From Sandaracinaceae bacterium (GTDB taxonomy: Bacteria; Myxococcota_A; Polyangia; Polyangiales; Sandaracinaceae), in NCBI GenBank assembly GCA_020633195.1, contig JACKEC010000017.1, positions 620,001 to 684,000 of the forward strand: DNA of 64,000 nt. The letters run 5' to 3'. Under the pieces are notes generated by a model. It had not been told where the DNA came from. It searched no databases and was given only the letters and a program-made list of their open reading frames with translations. Shown piece by piece: positions 38,148 to 46,335 of the stretch. A program made the position numbers and the translations under genes. Positions within the stretch are counted from its first letter, which is position 1, and each line of letters begins with the position of its first letter.

Positions 38148-39044
38148 TCAATGCTCCCAGCGTCGCACGGTGACGTTGGCGGGGACGTAGGGCGGCGTGC
38201 GCGGCTCCTCGCTGATGCGCATCGCGCCGGCCTCGGGCGACTGGTGGGGCTCGAGGCGGATCGGGATCTCGCGCAGCGGCGGGGTGCCGTCTCGCCAGCT
38301 GATGATCCACTCGACGTCGCGCGCCTTGAGGCGCACGGCGTAGCAGTCGCGGGTCATCGCGCCGCCGCGGCGATCCCAGAGCGGGACCGCGTCGCGCGAG
38401 GCGATCGTCCACCGCTGCTCGTCGCCGAAGTCGTCGGTCGCGAGCTCCTCGTCGGGCGCGAGCAGGACGCGGTCGCAGTCCATCGTGACCTCGTCGCGCA
38501 CGCGCCAGACGGTGATCGGCACGTCGGCGGCCAGGTGGTTGCGGATGAACACGTCGGTCTCGAGCACGCCGGCGGGCGGGAACGGGTAGCGCGGCGGCGG
38601 CTCGTTGCTGCCGGGCAGGTTCGAGGCGGCGCACAGCAGCAGAGCCACCGCGCCGATCGCGGGGGCGGGGCGATGGGCGCGCGGCCGGCCGAGCACGAGG
38701 AAGGACACCGCGAGCGCGGGGAGCGCGATCAGGTCCGTCGCGTCGGGCCAGAGGTGGACGGGCAGCGCGCGCTCGAGCGCCTCCGCGATCGCGGGGACCT
38801 GGAGCGCCGCGAACCCGGCCCCCACCGCGACGTGGCAGGCGAGGAACGCGCGGCGGCTCGACGCGCGGCAGAGCCACGCGAGGACCAGCGGCGCGACGAG
38901 GAGGCCGGCGAAGTCGCTGAGCTTGCCGCTGAGCGCGGGCCACGCGCCCGTCGCCTTCAACACGTGGTCGTTGAGCGCGAGCGTCGCGAGGGCGACGAGG
39001 AAGAGGGGATGCGTCAGCGACGCGCTTGGACGGACCGATCCCAT
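38148..39044 (-). CDS. membrane protein with C-terminal soluble domain, unknown function
   Basis: 298 residues. About four helices lie in the first 140 residues (LFLVALATLALNDHVLKATG, LSDFAGLLVAPLVLAWLC and two more), followed by a soluble region with ITVWRVRDEVTMDCDRVLLA, WDRRGGAMTRDCYAV and IISWRDGTPPLREI. Not a family I recognise. It follows the MglA-like GTPase gene on the same strand after 13 bases and may be read with it. The repeat gap separates it from the hydrolase gene. Confidence 0.7.
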   Translation of the reverse strand: MGSVRPSASLTHPLFLVALATLALNDHVLKATGAWPALSGKLSDFAGLLVAPLVLAWLCRASSRRAFLACHVAVGAGFAALQVPAIAEALERALPVHLWPDATDLIALPALAVSFLVLGRPRAHRPAPAIGAVALLLCAASNLPGSNEPPPRYPFPPAGVLETDVFIRNHLAADVPITVWRVRDEVTMDCDRVLLAPDEELATDDFGDEQRWTIASRDAVPLWDRRGGAMTRDCYAVRLKARDVEWIISWRDGTPPLREIPIRLEPHQSPEAGAMRISEEPRTPPYVPANVTVRRWEH

Positions 39045-39057
39045 GAGAGCTCCGACG

Positions 39058-40125
39058 TCAGACGAGCGAGGCCTTGAGCCGCGCGGAGACCAGGAGGTAG
39101 AGCGCGAACAGCGCGTCGCGCTCCGTCGCGGCCGTCGCGTGGAGCCCCGCGAGGCGACAGAAGCGGAGGAACTCGCGGCCGTCGAGGCCGAGCAAGGCGG
39201 CTTTCGCCATCGGGCTCGCGTGGTTGCCGGTCCCGGGGAGCGTCTCGAGCAGCTCCACCATCGCGGAGACCGCGAGCTGGAGCGCCGCGCCGTGATCGCC
39301 GCGCCGGATGCAGCCCTCGACGCCCGCGACGGTCGCGGCGTCCTCGCCCTCCCACAGCGACGCGAACGAGAGCGCGTTCTCGGGGACGTTGACGACGATC
39401 GGCTCCGCGACCTCCGCCTCGTCGTCGAGCCCGGTGACCATGAACTCGCCGCTCGCCGTGACCTCGCGGGCGACCTTGGCCACCTCGGCCTCGATGCCCT
39501 CGCTCAGCGGCTTCGAGTGGCGGCGCGTGCTGACCTTCGGGAAGCGGTCCCACAGCGAGTGGATGACGAGCTTGCTGACCTCCTTGAGGGCGGGGAGCAC
39601 TCCGTCTCCGCGCGTCGCCGAGGTCGGGAAGGAGGGGGCGTCGAGCCAGTTGAGGTCCTCCTCCATCTCGCGCACCTCGCGCACGTTGCCGAGGTCCCGC
39701 TTGTTCCACTGGAACACGATCGGGAAGCGGGCGACGTCGATGCCCTGCTCGTCGAGGTTGCGGCGCAGGTCGGCGAGCGACTCGCGGTTGCCCTGGGCGG
39801 CGCCCGGCTGCGAGTCCGCCACGAAGATCACGCCGTCGGCGCCCTGCAGGACGAGCTTGCGCGTCGCCTCGTAGAAGACCTGACCGGGGACGGTGTAGAG
39901 CTGGAAGCGGACCCCCATGCCCTGCACCTCCTTCACGTGCAGGGGCAGGAAGTCGAAGAAGATCGTGCGGTCGCCTTCGGTCGCGAGCGTCACCATCTCG
40001 CCGCGGCGCTGCGGCTTCACGGCCGCGTAGATCTGCTTGAGGGTCGTCGTCTTCCCCGACAAGCCGGGCCCGTAGTACACGACCTTCGCGGAGATCTCCC
40101 GAGCGAGCGGGTTGATGACCGTCAC
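39058..40125 (-). CDS. MglA-like small GTPase with long C-terminal extension
   Basis: 355 residues; MglA itself is about 195. Residues 1-200 match the MglA family: P-loop GPGLSGKTT at 19-27, TVPGQVFYEATRKLVLQGAD with the Gly-Gln-Val switch region, and guanine-specificity motif NKRD at 141-144. A second part (about 200-355) is not typical of MglA; it has EIPVVN-like and helical segments (LFALYLLVSARLKASLV at the end). MglA GTPases set polarity for gliding and T4P in Myxococcus with MglB. No mglB is seen here, and the divergent neighbour is a DUF4388 protein. GTP binding and hydrolysis look intact. Starts are 44 bases apart. Confidence 0.9.
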   Translation of the reverse strand: MTVINPLAREISAKVVYYGPGLSGKTTTLKQIYAAVKPQRRGEMVTLATEGDRTIFFDFLPLHVKEVQGMGVRFQLYTVPGQVFYEATRKLVLQGADGVIFVADSQPGAAQGNRESLADLRRNLDEQGIDVARFPIVFQWNKRDLGNVREVREMEEDLNWLDAPSFPTSATRGDGVLPALKEVSKLVIHSLWDRFPKVSTRRHSKPLSEGIEAEVAKVAREVTASGEFMVTGLDDEAEVAEPIVVNVPENALSFASLWEGEDAATVAGVEGCIRRGDHGAALQLAVSAMVELLETLPGTGNHASPMAKAALLGLDGREFLRFCRLAGLHATAATERDALFALYLLVSARLKASLV

Positions 40126-40169
40126 GCGCGGAACGGTATCAGATCCCCGGGCCGTGGTAGCGTCGGCGC

Positions 40170-41156
40170 GTGCTCGCGGGCGACCTGGGTACGATGCCGC
40201 TGGCGGACGTGCTGCAATGGCTGGACGCCCGGGGCAGCCGCGCGCTCGTGGTGGTCCGCGCCACCGACGGACGCGAGGCCTGGCTCGTCGCGGATCGGAG
40301 GTTCGTGGTCGCCGGCTCGCCGCCGCTCGCGCGCGGCCGCCTCGCCACGGACGGGACGCCGGGCGCGCCCGGCCCGGGCCTGCGCGCGCTGGCGCGCGAG
40401 TACCTGCTCGACCTCTTCCTCACCCCGACGGGGAGCTTCGAGCTCGACGAGCAGGCGGCGCCGCCGACGGTCGGCGTGGAGCTCGAGATCCCGGTGCAGT
40501 TCCTCGTGATGGAGGGCCTCCGGCTGCTCGACGAGTGGCCTCGGATCGAAGAGACCTACCCGCGCGACGAGGCGCGCCTCGCGGCGACGGACACGGAGCT
40601 GCCGGAGCTGAACGCGATCGACAGCATCGACGCCGCCATCTGCGCGATCGCGCTCGACGCGCCGGCGCTCGGCGAGGCGAGGCTCGTGCTCGGGCTCAGC
40701 CGACCCGCGCTCCTGCGCCGCGTGGACGCGCTGCGGCAGCGAGGCCTCGTCGAGGTCGAGGGCATCCCCCACGGCCCCGACGTCGAGGGATCGCTCGTCG
40801 AGAACGCGCGCAAGCTCCTCGCCGCGCGACAGTACGCGGAGGCGGCGCACGTCTTCCGCGCGCTGCTCACCACCAACCCCGCGGACGTCCGCCTGCGCCA
40901 GCTGCTCGCGGAGGCCGAGCGGCTGCAGTGTCAGGCGGTCTACGAGCGCTTCGGGCGCACCGACGTGGTGACGCTCGTGGGGGACCCTCGCGCCCACAAG
41001 CTCGTGGCGGCGGACCTCGCGGTCGTCGAGGCGCTCGCGCGTCCGCGCGCGGTCGGCGTGCTCGTGCTCGCGTCGCCGCTCCGAGAGCTCGAGACGCTCC
41101 TGGCCCTCACGCGCCTGTCGACGCGAGGGCTCGTGGCGATCGAGTCGGCCGAGTAG
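40170..41156 (+). CDS. DUF4388 (PATAN-like) domain protein
   Basis: 328 residues from GTG 40170. The N-terminal 110 residues read VLAGDLGTMPLADVLQWLDA, RGSRALVVVRATDGREAWLV and EYLLDLFLTPTGSFELDE, the pattern of DUF4388, which in myxobacteria is fused or adjacent to signalling modules. The middle has a winged-helix-like stretch (LVLGLSRPALLRRVDALRQR), then a TPR-like pair (LLAARQYAEAAHVFRALLTT). The C-terminal 60 residues resemble a short sensor. Divergent from the MglA-like GTPase, which suggests a link in regulation or polarity. Confidence 0.85.
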   Translation: MLAGDLGTMPLADVLQWLDARGSRALVVVRATDGREAWLVADRRFVVAGSPPLARGRLATDGTPGAPGPGLRALAREYLLDLFLTPTGSFELDEQAAPPTVGVELEIPVQFLVMEGLRLLDEWPRIEETYPRDEARLAATDTELPELNAIDSIDAAICAIALDAPALGEARLVLGLSRPALLRRVDALRQRGLVEVEGIPHGPDVEGSLVENARKLLAARQYAEAAHVFRALLTTNPADVRLRQLLAEAERLQCQAVYERFGRTDVVTLVGDPRAHKLVAADLAVVEALARPRAVGVLVLASPLRELETLLALTRLSTRGLVAIESAE

Positions 41157-41172
41157 CGCGCCAGACGTGCGA

Positions 41173-41225
41173 GAGCCCCCGTCCGGCGCGCGAGCTCGAG
41201 GGCTCGACGCATCCAGCGGGGGCTC
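41173..41225. terminator. candidate bidirectional terminator stem
   Basis: gagcccccg at 41173 pairs with cgggggctc ending at 41225, a 9-base stem across a 35-base loop that holds a further small inverted repeat. It lies between the convergent DUF4388 and HTH-repeat genes. There is no T-run on either side, so only weak support. Confidence 0.35.
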
Positions 41226-41245
41226 GGCGCACGCGCGACGCGCGT

Positions 41246-41782
41246 CTATCCGAGGCGCTCGGTCCAGCGCTTGCGCAGCGCCTGGATCGCCTGACGCGTG
41301 ACGCCGAACTTGCGGGCGAGCTCGCTCATGTTCGAGTCCGAGCGCGCCACCTCGAGGATCTGCTTCGGAGTCAGCTTGCGCCCGTGCGGCATGCCGCCCT
41401 TCTCGACGCGCGGGCCCCCCACGCCGTCGTAGGTGCAGCCGCGCACGAGGCGCGACACCGCTGCGGCGCTCACGTTGTACTCGCGCGCCAACGTCGCCTG
41501 GCTGGCGACGCCCGTCGAGTAGCGACGCCGAAGCGCCGCGACCTGACGGCTCGTGAGCTTCGTGCGACCCCGCGAGCTGATCGGTCCCCCCGCGTCACCG
41601 CGCGCTTCACCGCGCGTGATCCGGCCGATCTGGTGCGTGCCCAGGTTGTACTCTTCGCCGAGCTCTCGCTGGCTCTGCTTGCCCTTCTCGTACTTCTTGC
41701 GGATCGCGCGCACCTGCGCTTCTGAGAGATCCGCGATCTGCTTCTTCTTGTTCGCCTTCTTGGTCGTTTTCCGACGAGCCAT
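41246..41782 (-). CDS. three-HTH-repeat DNA-binding protein
   Basis: 178 residues from ATG 41782. A Lys-rich N-terminus (MARRKTTKKANKKKQ) is followed by three repeated helix-turn-helix units with a similar pattern: LSEAQVRAIRKKYEKGKQSQ with RELGEEYNLGTHQIGRI, LTSRQVAALRRRYSTGVASQ with ATLAREYNVSAAAVSRLV, and LTPKQILEVARSDSNMSELA with RKFGVTRQAIQAL. No catalytic domain, so not a recombinase despite the Hin-like helices. It may be a chromatin-type or regulatory protein. A 13-base palindrome 29 bases upstream of its start is a candidate self-operator. Confidence 0.8.
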   Translation of the reverse strand: MARRKTTKKANKKKQIADLSEAQVRAIRKKYEKGKQSQRELGEEYNLGTHQIGRITRGEARGDAGGPISSRGRTKLTSRQVAALRRRYSTGVASQATLAREYNVSAAAVSRLVRGCTYDGVGGPRVEKGGMPHGRKLTPKQILEVARSDSNMSELARKFGVTRQAIQALRKRWTERLG

Positions 41783-41810
41783 ACCCAACCTCACTGTCCC
41801 GCAGGTATGT

Positions 41811-41823
41811 GAACGTTTCGTTC
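41811..41823. promoter_or_regulatory. perfect palindrome upstream of the HTH-repeat gene
   Basis: gaacgtttcgttc is a 5-base perfect inverted repeat around ttt. It lies in the 58-base AT-richer gap between the divergent HTH-repeat and metallo-beta-lactamase genes, well placed as an operator for either. Confidence 0.45.
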
Positions 41824-41840
41824 CTCATACACAGCTACCG

Positions 41841-42815
41841 ATGACCGAACGTAGCAACGAGTTTGGACATGCTTGCCTCTGGAACGCAAGACCCGTTTCG
41901 ACGCGCAGGGCGGCATTGTTGGCTGTGATCGGAATCCTCGGGTGCGGGTCGCCCGAGCCCGCGTCGCCTCCGACGGCGCCGCCGGCCCCCGCCGCGGAGC
42001 CGCGGACGCGCGTCTTCGTGATCGGCTCGGGCACGCCGATCCCCGACCCCGACCGCGGCGGTCCCGCGACGGCGGTGGTGATCGACGGACGCGCGCTGCT
42101 CTTCGACGCGGGGCCAGGGGTGCTCCGTGGGCTGGCCGCCGCGGGGGTCGCTCCCGATGAAGTGGAGCACGTCTTCTTGACGCACCTCCACTCGGATCAC
42201 ACGCTCGGGCTCGACGAGATGATCCTCGGCGCGTGGACCGCGGGTCGCGATCGACAGCTTCACGTCCACGGCCCGCCGGGCGTCGCGTCGATGGTCGAGC
42301 ACCTCGAGGCGGCGTTCACGGAGGACCGTGTTTTGCGGGTCGAGGGGCTCGAGAACGGCGATCCGGCGGGAGCGGGCGTCGAGGTGAGCGAGGTCGTCGA
42401 GGGGGGCGTGTGGCGCGACGGCGAGGTGACCGTGACCGCCTTCGAGGTCGACCACGGATCCTGGGAGCACGCGCTCGGATACCGCGTCGAGGGCCCCGAC
42501 CGAGTCGTCGTGATCTCCGGGGACACCGCGCCGAGCGAGGCCGTCGTCCGGGCCTGTGACGGCTGCGATGTCCTCGTCCACGAGGCGTACTCGACCGCGG
42601 GGTGGCGCGCCCGGCCCGAGGGCTTCCGCGCGTACCACGCCGCGTTCCATACCTCGGGCGAGCAGCTCGGTCGGCTCGCGGCGCGCGCCCGCCCGCGGCG
42701 CCTCGTCCTCACGCACCTGCTCTTCTTCGGTCAGTCGCCGGCGCAGGTGCTCGGTGAGGTCCGAGCCGGCTTCGAGGGCGACGTCGTGATCGGCGAGGAC
42801 GGCGAGTCGTACTGA
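41841..42815 (+). CDS. metallo-beta-lactamase-fold exported protein
   Basis: 324 residues from ATG 41841. The N-terminus has a long n-region and then a signal VSTRRAALLAVIGILGC with a lipobox (ILGC) and a twin-Arg, so export is likely. The fold is complete: FVIGSGTPIPDPDRGG, HLHSDH with His115, His117, Asp119 and His120, VDHGSWEHALG, SGDTAPSE and THLLFFGQSP. Ribonuclease Z-like and phosphodiesterase-like relatives share this pattern; a hydrolase using two metals is expected but not its substrate. It is divergent from the HTH-repeat gene. Confidence 0.88.
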   Translation: MTERSNEFGHACLWNARPVSTRRAALLAVIGILGCGSPEPASPPTAPPAPAAEPRTRVFVIGSGTPIPDPDRGGPATAVVIDGRALLFDAGPGVLRGLAAAGVAPDEVEHVFLTHLHSDHTLGLDEMILGAWTAGRDRQLHVHGPPGVASMVEHLEAAFTEDRVLRVEGLENGDPAGAGVEVSEVVEGGVWRDGEVTVTAFEVDHGSWEHALGYRVEGPDRVVVISGDTAPSEAVVRACDGCDVLVHEAYSTAGWRARPEGFRAYHAAFHTSGEQLGRLAARARPRRLVLTHLLFFGQSPAQVLGEVRAGFEGDVVIGEDGESY

Positions 42816-42838
42816 CGCCACCTCGCCGAGGCAGCCCA

Positions 42839-43258
42839 TCAGTCGATGGCGCGGACGGGCGCGTGCCAGTCGAGGGCGTGCACGTCGTGTTGCCAGCGAC
42901 CGGCGATCTCCAACGATTGATCGAGCGCCTCCGCGACGACGGAGAGGGCGACCGCGCGGTCCGCGGCGCTCGTGCGCAGCTGGACGGGGCGGCCCCGCTC
43001 GAAGCGGACCCGGACCGAGGCGTTGGCGCCCTCGACGAAGACCCAGCGGGCGGCCGTCAGGCGCTTGCGCATCGCCTGGCGGCGGCGCCAGCGCTCGAGC
43101 TCGGCGATGAGCTCGGAGAGCTCTTCGAGGGCGTCGCGCCGAGCGCGCTCGTCGTCCTCGGTGGAGGGCTGCGCGGGGAGGCGCGCGGGGGGCGGCGGGG
43201 GGATCCAGGCGTCGCGATGAGGGCGGTGTTCGGTGGGCTGTGGCATCGAGCTGTTCAT
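42839..43258 (-). CDS. small hypothetical protein
   Basis: 139 residues. Pro-rich N-terminus (MNSSMPQPTEHRPHRDAW and IPPPPPARLPAQPS), then an Arg/Glu helix (LSELIAELERWRRRQAMRKR) and a beta region ending HDVHALDWHAPVRAID. No family recognised. A GGAGG lies close upstream of ATG 43258; ATG 43243 (MPQP) is an alternative with better spacing. It is convergent with the metallo-beta-lactamase gene and divergent from the coiled-coil gene. Confidence 0.6.
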   Translation of the reverse strand: MNSSMPQPTEHRPHRDAWIPPPPPARLPAQPSTEDDERARRDALEELSELIAELERWRRRQAMRKRLTAARWVFVEGANASVRVRFERGRPVQLRTSAADRAVALSVVAEALDQSLEIAGRWQHDVHALDWHAPVRAID

Positions 43259-43364
43259 GTCCTCCAAAGGTGCCCAGACGGACGGAACGAGGGCTCCGGA
43301 ACTGACGGGAACTACAACGATTTCGATCCTTTTCGGCCGGTCTGCGGCGGCCTATCCTGAGGCC

Positions 43365-43643
43365 GTGGGGATCCTCGAATACCTCCTCGCGGGCCTCGGC
43401 CCGGAGGCCCGAAAAGAGCTCGCCAAAGAGGCGGCCGAGTCGGTCGTGAAGAAGGCGGCCGACACCGTCTACGACAAGGTCGACGGCATCCGCGAGGACT
43501 TCGAGAAGGCCGCCGAGGCGCGCCGCCGAACGATCGAGCGGGAGGCGGCCGAGAAGAAGAAGATCGCCGACGAGGCGAAGGCCGCCCAGGACCTCGAGGA
43601 CGAGCTCGCCGCGCTCAAGCGCCGGGTCGAGCGAGAGGGCTGA
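43365..43643 (+). CDS. small coiled-coil protein
   Basis: 92 residues from GTG 43365. VGILEYLLAGLGPEARKELA, then heptad-like Lys/Glu/Ala sequence through EAAESVVKKAADTVYDKVDG and REAAEKKKIADEAKAAQDLE. It is almost all helical, with no signal peptide. It precedes the FtsZ-like gene by 77 bases on the same strand and might act with it. No family recognised. Confidence 0.65.
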   Translation: MGILEYLLAGLGPEARKELAKEAAESVVKKAADTVYDKVDGIREDFEKAAEARRRTIEREAAEKKKIADEAKAAQDLEDELAALKRRVEREG

Positions 43644-43720
43644 CCTCCCGGGCTCCTCGAGCTCGAAGCGTTTCTCCGGTTTCTTCACTCCCGGGATCGC
43701 GTCGTGATAGCGCGGTGGTC

Positions 43721-44779
43721 ATGAAGCGGACCGGAGCGGACGTGCGAGTCGTGGGCGTGGGTGGCGCCGGAGGCAATGCGCTCCGTCGGATGCTGGGCGT
43801 CGGAGTGCACGACGCGATGTCGATCGCGGTGAACACCGACACGACGGCCCTGCTGGACCACCCCGCCGACCATCGGGTGGTGCTCGGGGGTCGGGCGACG
43901 CGCGGCCTCGGCGCTGGCGGCTGTCCTGCCGCGGGGCTGCGGGCGGCCCACGAGTCCTCGCGCGAGCTGCAGGCGATGGTCGAGGGCGCCGACATGGTCT
44001 TCGTCGCGGCCGGGATGGGCGGCGGGACGGGCACGGGCGCGGCCCCGTTGGTGGCGCAGCTGGCCCGACGGGCGGGCGCGCTCGTGGTGGGCATCGTCAC
44101 GGTGCCCTTCGCCTTCGAAGGGGGGCGTCGTCGCCGGGTCGCGAACGAGGGCCTGGCCGCCCTCCGCGCCGAGACGGACTCCCTGCTCGTGGTGGAGAAC
44201 GAGCGGCTGCTCGCCCTCGAGGGGGACGAGCCGTCGGTGCGCGACGCCTTCTCCCGGGCCGACTCGATCCTCAGCGAGGGCGTGCGCTCGATCGGCGACC
44301 TCGTGATGGAGACGGGGCTGATCAACCTGGACTTCGCCGACGTCAGCCGGGTCCTGCGGGACGGCGGCCGCGCGGTCATGGGCGTCGGTCGCGGGCGCGG
44401 CTCCGAGCGCGCGCTGCGCGCGGTGCAGCAGGCGTCCGCGAGCCCGCTGCTGGACGACGATCGGATCGAGGGGGCGCGAGGCGTCCTCCTGTCCTTCCGC
44501 GCCGATCCCAAGATCGGCGTCGGGCAGCTCCAGCGGGCCGCCGCGCTCGTTCAGGCCGAGGTCGACGACGACGCCGACATCCTGTTCGGGGTCACCATCG
44601 ACGAGGACCTCCACGACGAGGTGCACGTGACCCTCGTCGCCGCGGGCCTCCCCGAGGTCGGCGCGGAGGGCGCCGTCTCGGCCGAGTTCGAAGCCGCGAT
44701 GGCTCAGGAGCCCCGACGCCGCAACGCGCTCGTCATGCTCGAAGAGAGCCTCGTCCCCGTCCGCCGCCGCGCCTGGTGA
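43721..44779 (+). CDS. FtsZ-like tubulin-family protein (second type)
   Basis: 352 residues from ATG 43721. The GTP site is intact: VVGVGGAGGNALRRML, AAGMGGGTGTGAAPL (loop near 100-106) and the T7-type loop GLINLDFADV, with Asn202, Asp204 and Asp207 that activate hydrolysis in the next subunit. So polymerisation with GTP turnover is plausible. The C-terminus is short and ends EESLVPVRRRAW; the conserved FtsZ tail that binds FtsA/ZipA-like partners is not recognised. No dcw genes flank it. It is probably a paralogue of the cell-division FtsZ, with an unknown role. It follows the coiled-coil gene. Confidence 0.9.
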   Translation: MKRTGADVRVVGVGGAGGNALRRMLGVGVHDAMSIAVNTDTTALLDHPADHRVVLGGRATRGLGAGGCPAAGLRAAHESSRELQAMVEGADMVFVAAGMGGGTGTGAAPLVAQLARRAGALVVGIVTVPFAFEGGRRRRVANEGLAALRAETDSLLVVENERLLALEGDEPSVRDAFSRADSILSEGVRSIGDLVMETGLINLDFADVSRVLRDGGRAVMGVGRGRGSERALRAVQQASASPLLDDDRIEGARGVLLSFRADPKIGVGQLQRAAALVQAEVDDDADILFGVTIDEDLHDEVHVTLVAAGLPEVGAEGAVSAEFEAAMAQEPRRRNALVMLEESLVPVRRRAW

Positions 44780-44783
44780 GCCG

Positions 44784-45398
44784 TCAGCTCTTCTTCTTCC
44801 GGTCGGCGTCCGCGAGGGCCTGGCGGAGCGTCTGCGACAGCGGGTCGTCGCCGTCGTCGTCGTCGGCCTTCACGAGCTTCTTCTTCCACTTCCGCCGCGC
44901 CTGACGCCGGCGCCAGAGGTGGCGGAAGAGCGGCCACGCCTCGCCGCCGTCGAACGGGCGGATCGGGACGAGGTTGAAGGCCGCGATGAACAGGTTCGCG
45001 GTCGTGAACGCCTCGACGAGCTGGCGGAGCCAGGGGTGGGTGGGCTCGCCCACCACGAGCAGCACCACGGTGGCGACGACGAAGAGCGCGAGCTGGGCGA
45101 GCACGCCGCCCCACGCGATCCCCGCGCGCTGGATCTCGGTGGGGTGACCCGTCCACCGACACAGGCCGCCGAAGCCGGTGAGGTCGATGCCCAGGTTCAC
45201 GAGGCCCATGCGCCACACGAGGAACGCGTGCCCGAGCTCGTGGAGGAGGATCACCACGAGGATCCCCACCCAGAGGCCGGGCTCGAACCGGAACCGCGAG
45301 AACGCCAGGCACACCAGCGGCACCGACCAGTGCGCGCGGATGGGCACCCCCTTGATCTTGAAGAGGGTGAGGTAGCCGCGGCTGAAGAGGTCGTTCAT
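44784..45398 (-). CDS. M50-type site-2 metalloprotease family membrane protein
   Basis: 204 residues from ATG 45398. HELGH at 53-57 supplies the zinc-binding His and catalytic Glu inside a membrane segment (LWVGILVVILLHELGHAFLV), and NLVPIRPFDGGEA holds the third ligand, Asp. Two more helices lie between. The C-terminus is charged and Asp/Lys-rich (ADDDDGDDPLSQT). It resembles short rhomboid-size S2P proteins such as SpoIVFB-like members. Substrate unknown; a role in anti-sigma-factor or membrane protein turnover is only possible. Its end is 5 bases from the convergent FtsZ-like gene. Confidence 0.88.
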   Translation of the reverse strand: MNDLFSRGYLTLFKIKGVPIRAHWSVPLVCLAFSRFRFEPGLWVGILVVILLHELGHAFLVWRMGLVNLGIDLTGFGGLCRWTGHPTEIQRAGIAWGGVLAQLALFVVATVVLLVVGEPTHPWLRQLVEAFTTANLFIAAFNLVPIRPFDGGEAWPLFRHLWRRRQARRKWKKKLVKADDDDGDDPLSQTLRQALADADRKKKS

Positions 45399-45505
45399 GG
45401 CGGGGATCCGACTCGATGACACGTGGGGTACGCCGGTGTTCCTCGCAAGATCGCATCGCGCGCCCCGCTTGTCGCGTCCGCTCGTCAGGGCGCTAGACTC
45501 CGCAC

Positions 45506-46288
45506 GTGGTGCGATGGATCGCGGTGTTGGCCCTCCTCGCGGCGGGCTGTGGCGAGGACGCGGCGGTCGAGACCCCCGAGTCGCCGTCGAGCGCGGAGGT
45601 CGAAGGCGAGCCGGTGGTCGCGGCGGGGGCCGCCGTCGCGGTGACGCCCCCGAGCGAGCACGGGGGCACGGTGGTCGCTGTGGGTCCCTACTTCCACGAG
45701 GTCGTCGCCCTCGGCGACGGCGGGGTGGAGGTGTTCGTCCACGGGTCGTCGCCGGCCCTGCCGCCGGGCTCGCGCGTCTCGGTGCGCCTCACCGGAGACG
45801 ACGGCGCGGTCCACCCCGTGGCGCTGATCTGGGATCCGGCGCAGGCGCGCTACCGGGGGATCCTCCGGCAAGTGCACGCGATCCCCGGGCCCATCCAGGT
45901 GACCGTCGTGGCCGATGGCCAGACGCACCGGGGCGAGGCCAACACGGTCGTCGTGACCGCGCCGCCCGACGCCCCCGCGGTCGTCGCTCGCTCGGTGAGG
46001 ACGGGGACCGCGACGACGCCCGCGGCCCCCGGCGCGGCCGATCCCGTCGTGGAAGCGGAGCCCGAGCCCGTCGCCGTCGCACCGGAGCCGGAGCCCGAGC
46101 CGATCGCCGAGGCGCCGCCGGTGGTGCAGGTCCAGCCCGCGGTCGTCGCGCGGCCCCCGGCCGCGACGCCGGCGCTCGGTGGCGGCGCGTCGCCGATCCT
46201 CGATCGACGCGCTCGCGCCACGGGCGTCGCTCCGCGCCGCGCTCGCGCCGACGCGACGGAAGGGGCTACGGTCCAGGTCCGACAATAG
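45506..46288 (+). CDS. lipoprotein heading the A2M-like cluster
   Basis: 260 residues from GTG 45506. Signal VRWIAVLALLAAGC (lipobox AAGC). The mature part has EHGGTVVAVGPYFHEVVALG and VEVFVHGSSPALPPGSRVS, a beta-sandwich-like region to about 150, then a Pro/Glu/Val linker (VVEAEPEPVAVAPEPEPEPI) and a basic C-terminus. No named family recognised. It lies 47 bases before the first giant protein and on the same strand, so it is probably its co-operating lipid-anchored partner. Confidence 0.75.
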   Translation: MVRWIAVLALLAAGCGEDAAVETPESPSSAEVEGEPVVAAGAAVAVTPPSEHGGTVVAVGPYFHEVVALGDGGVEVFVHGSSPALPPGSRVSVRLTGDDGAVHPVALIWDPAQARYRGILRQVHAIPGPIQVTVVADGQTHRGEANTVVVTAPPDAPAVVARSVRTGTATTPAAPGAADPVVEAEPEPVAVAPEPEPEPIAEAPPVVQVQPAVVARPPAATPALGGGASPILDRRARATGVAPRRARADATEGATVQVRQ

Positions 46289-46335
46289 ATGCCGCGGCAC
46301 CGGAACCTCGCCGCGGGGAGGGTGTCGACTTGGCC

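Noticed and set aside
45397..46335. N-terminal extension of giant paralogue 1 over the preceding lipoprotein gene
   Set aside because: The extension reads Arg/Gly shadow sequence opposite or out of frame with a clear lipoprotein. The signal peptide at 46336 onward fits a start there.
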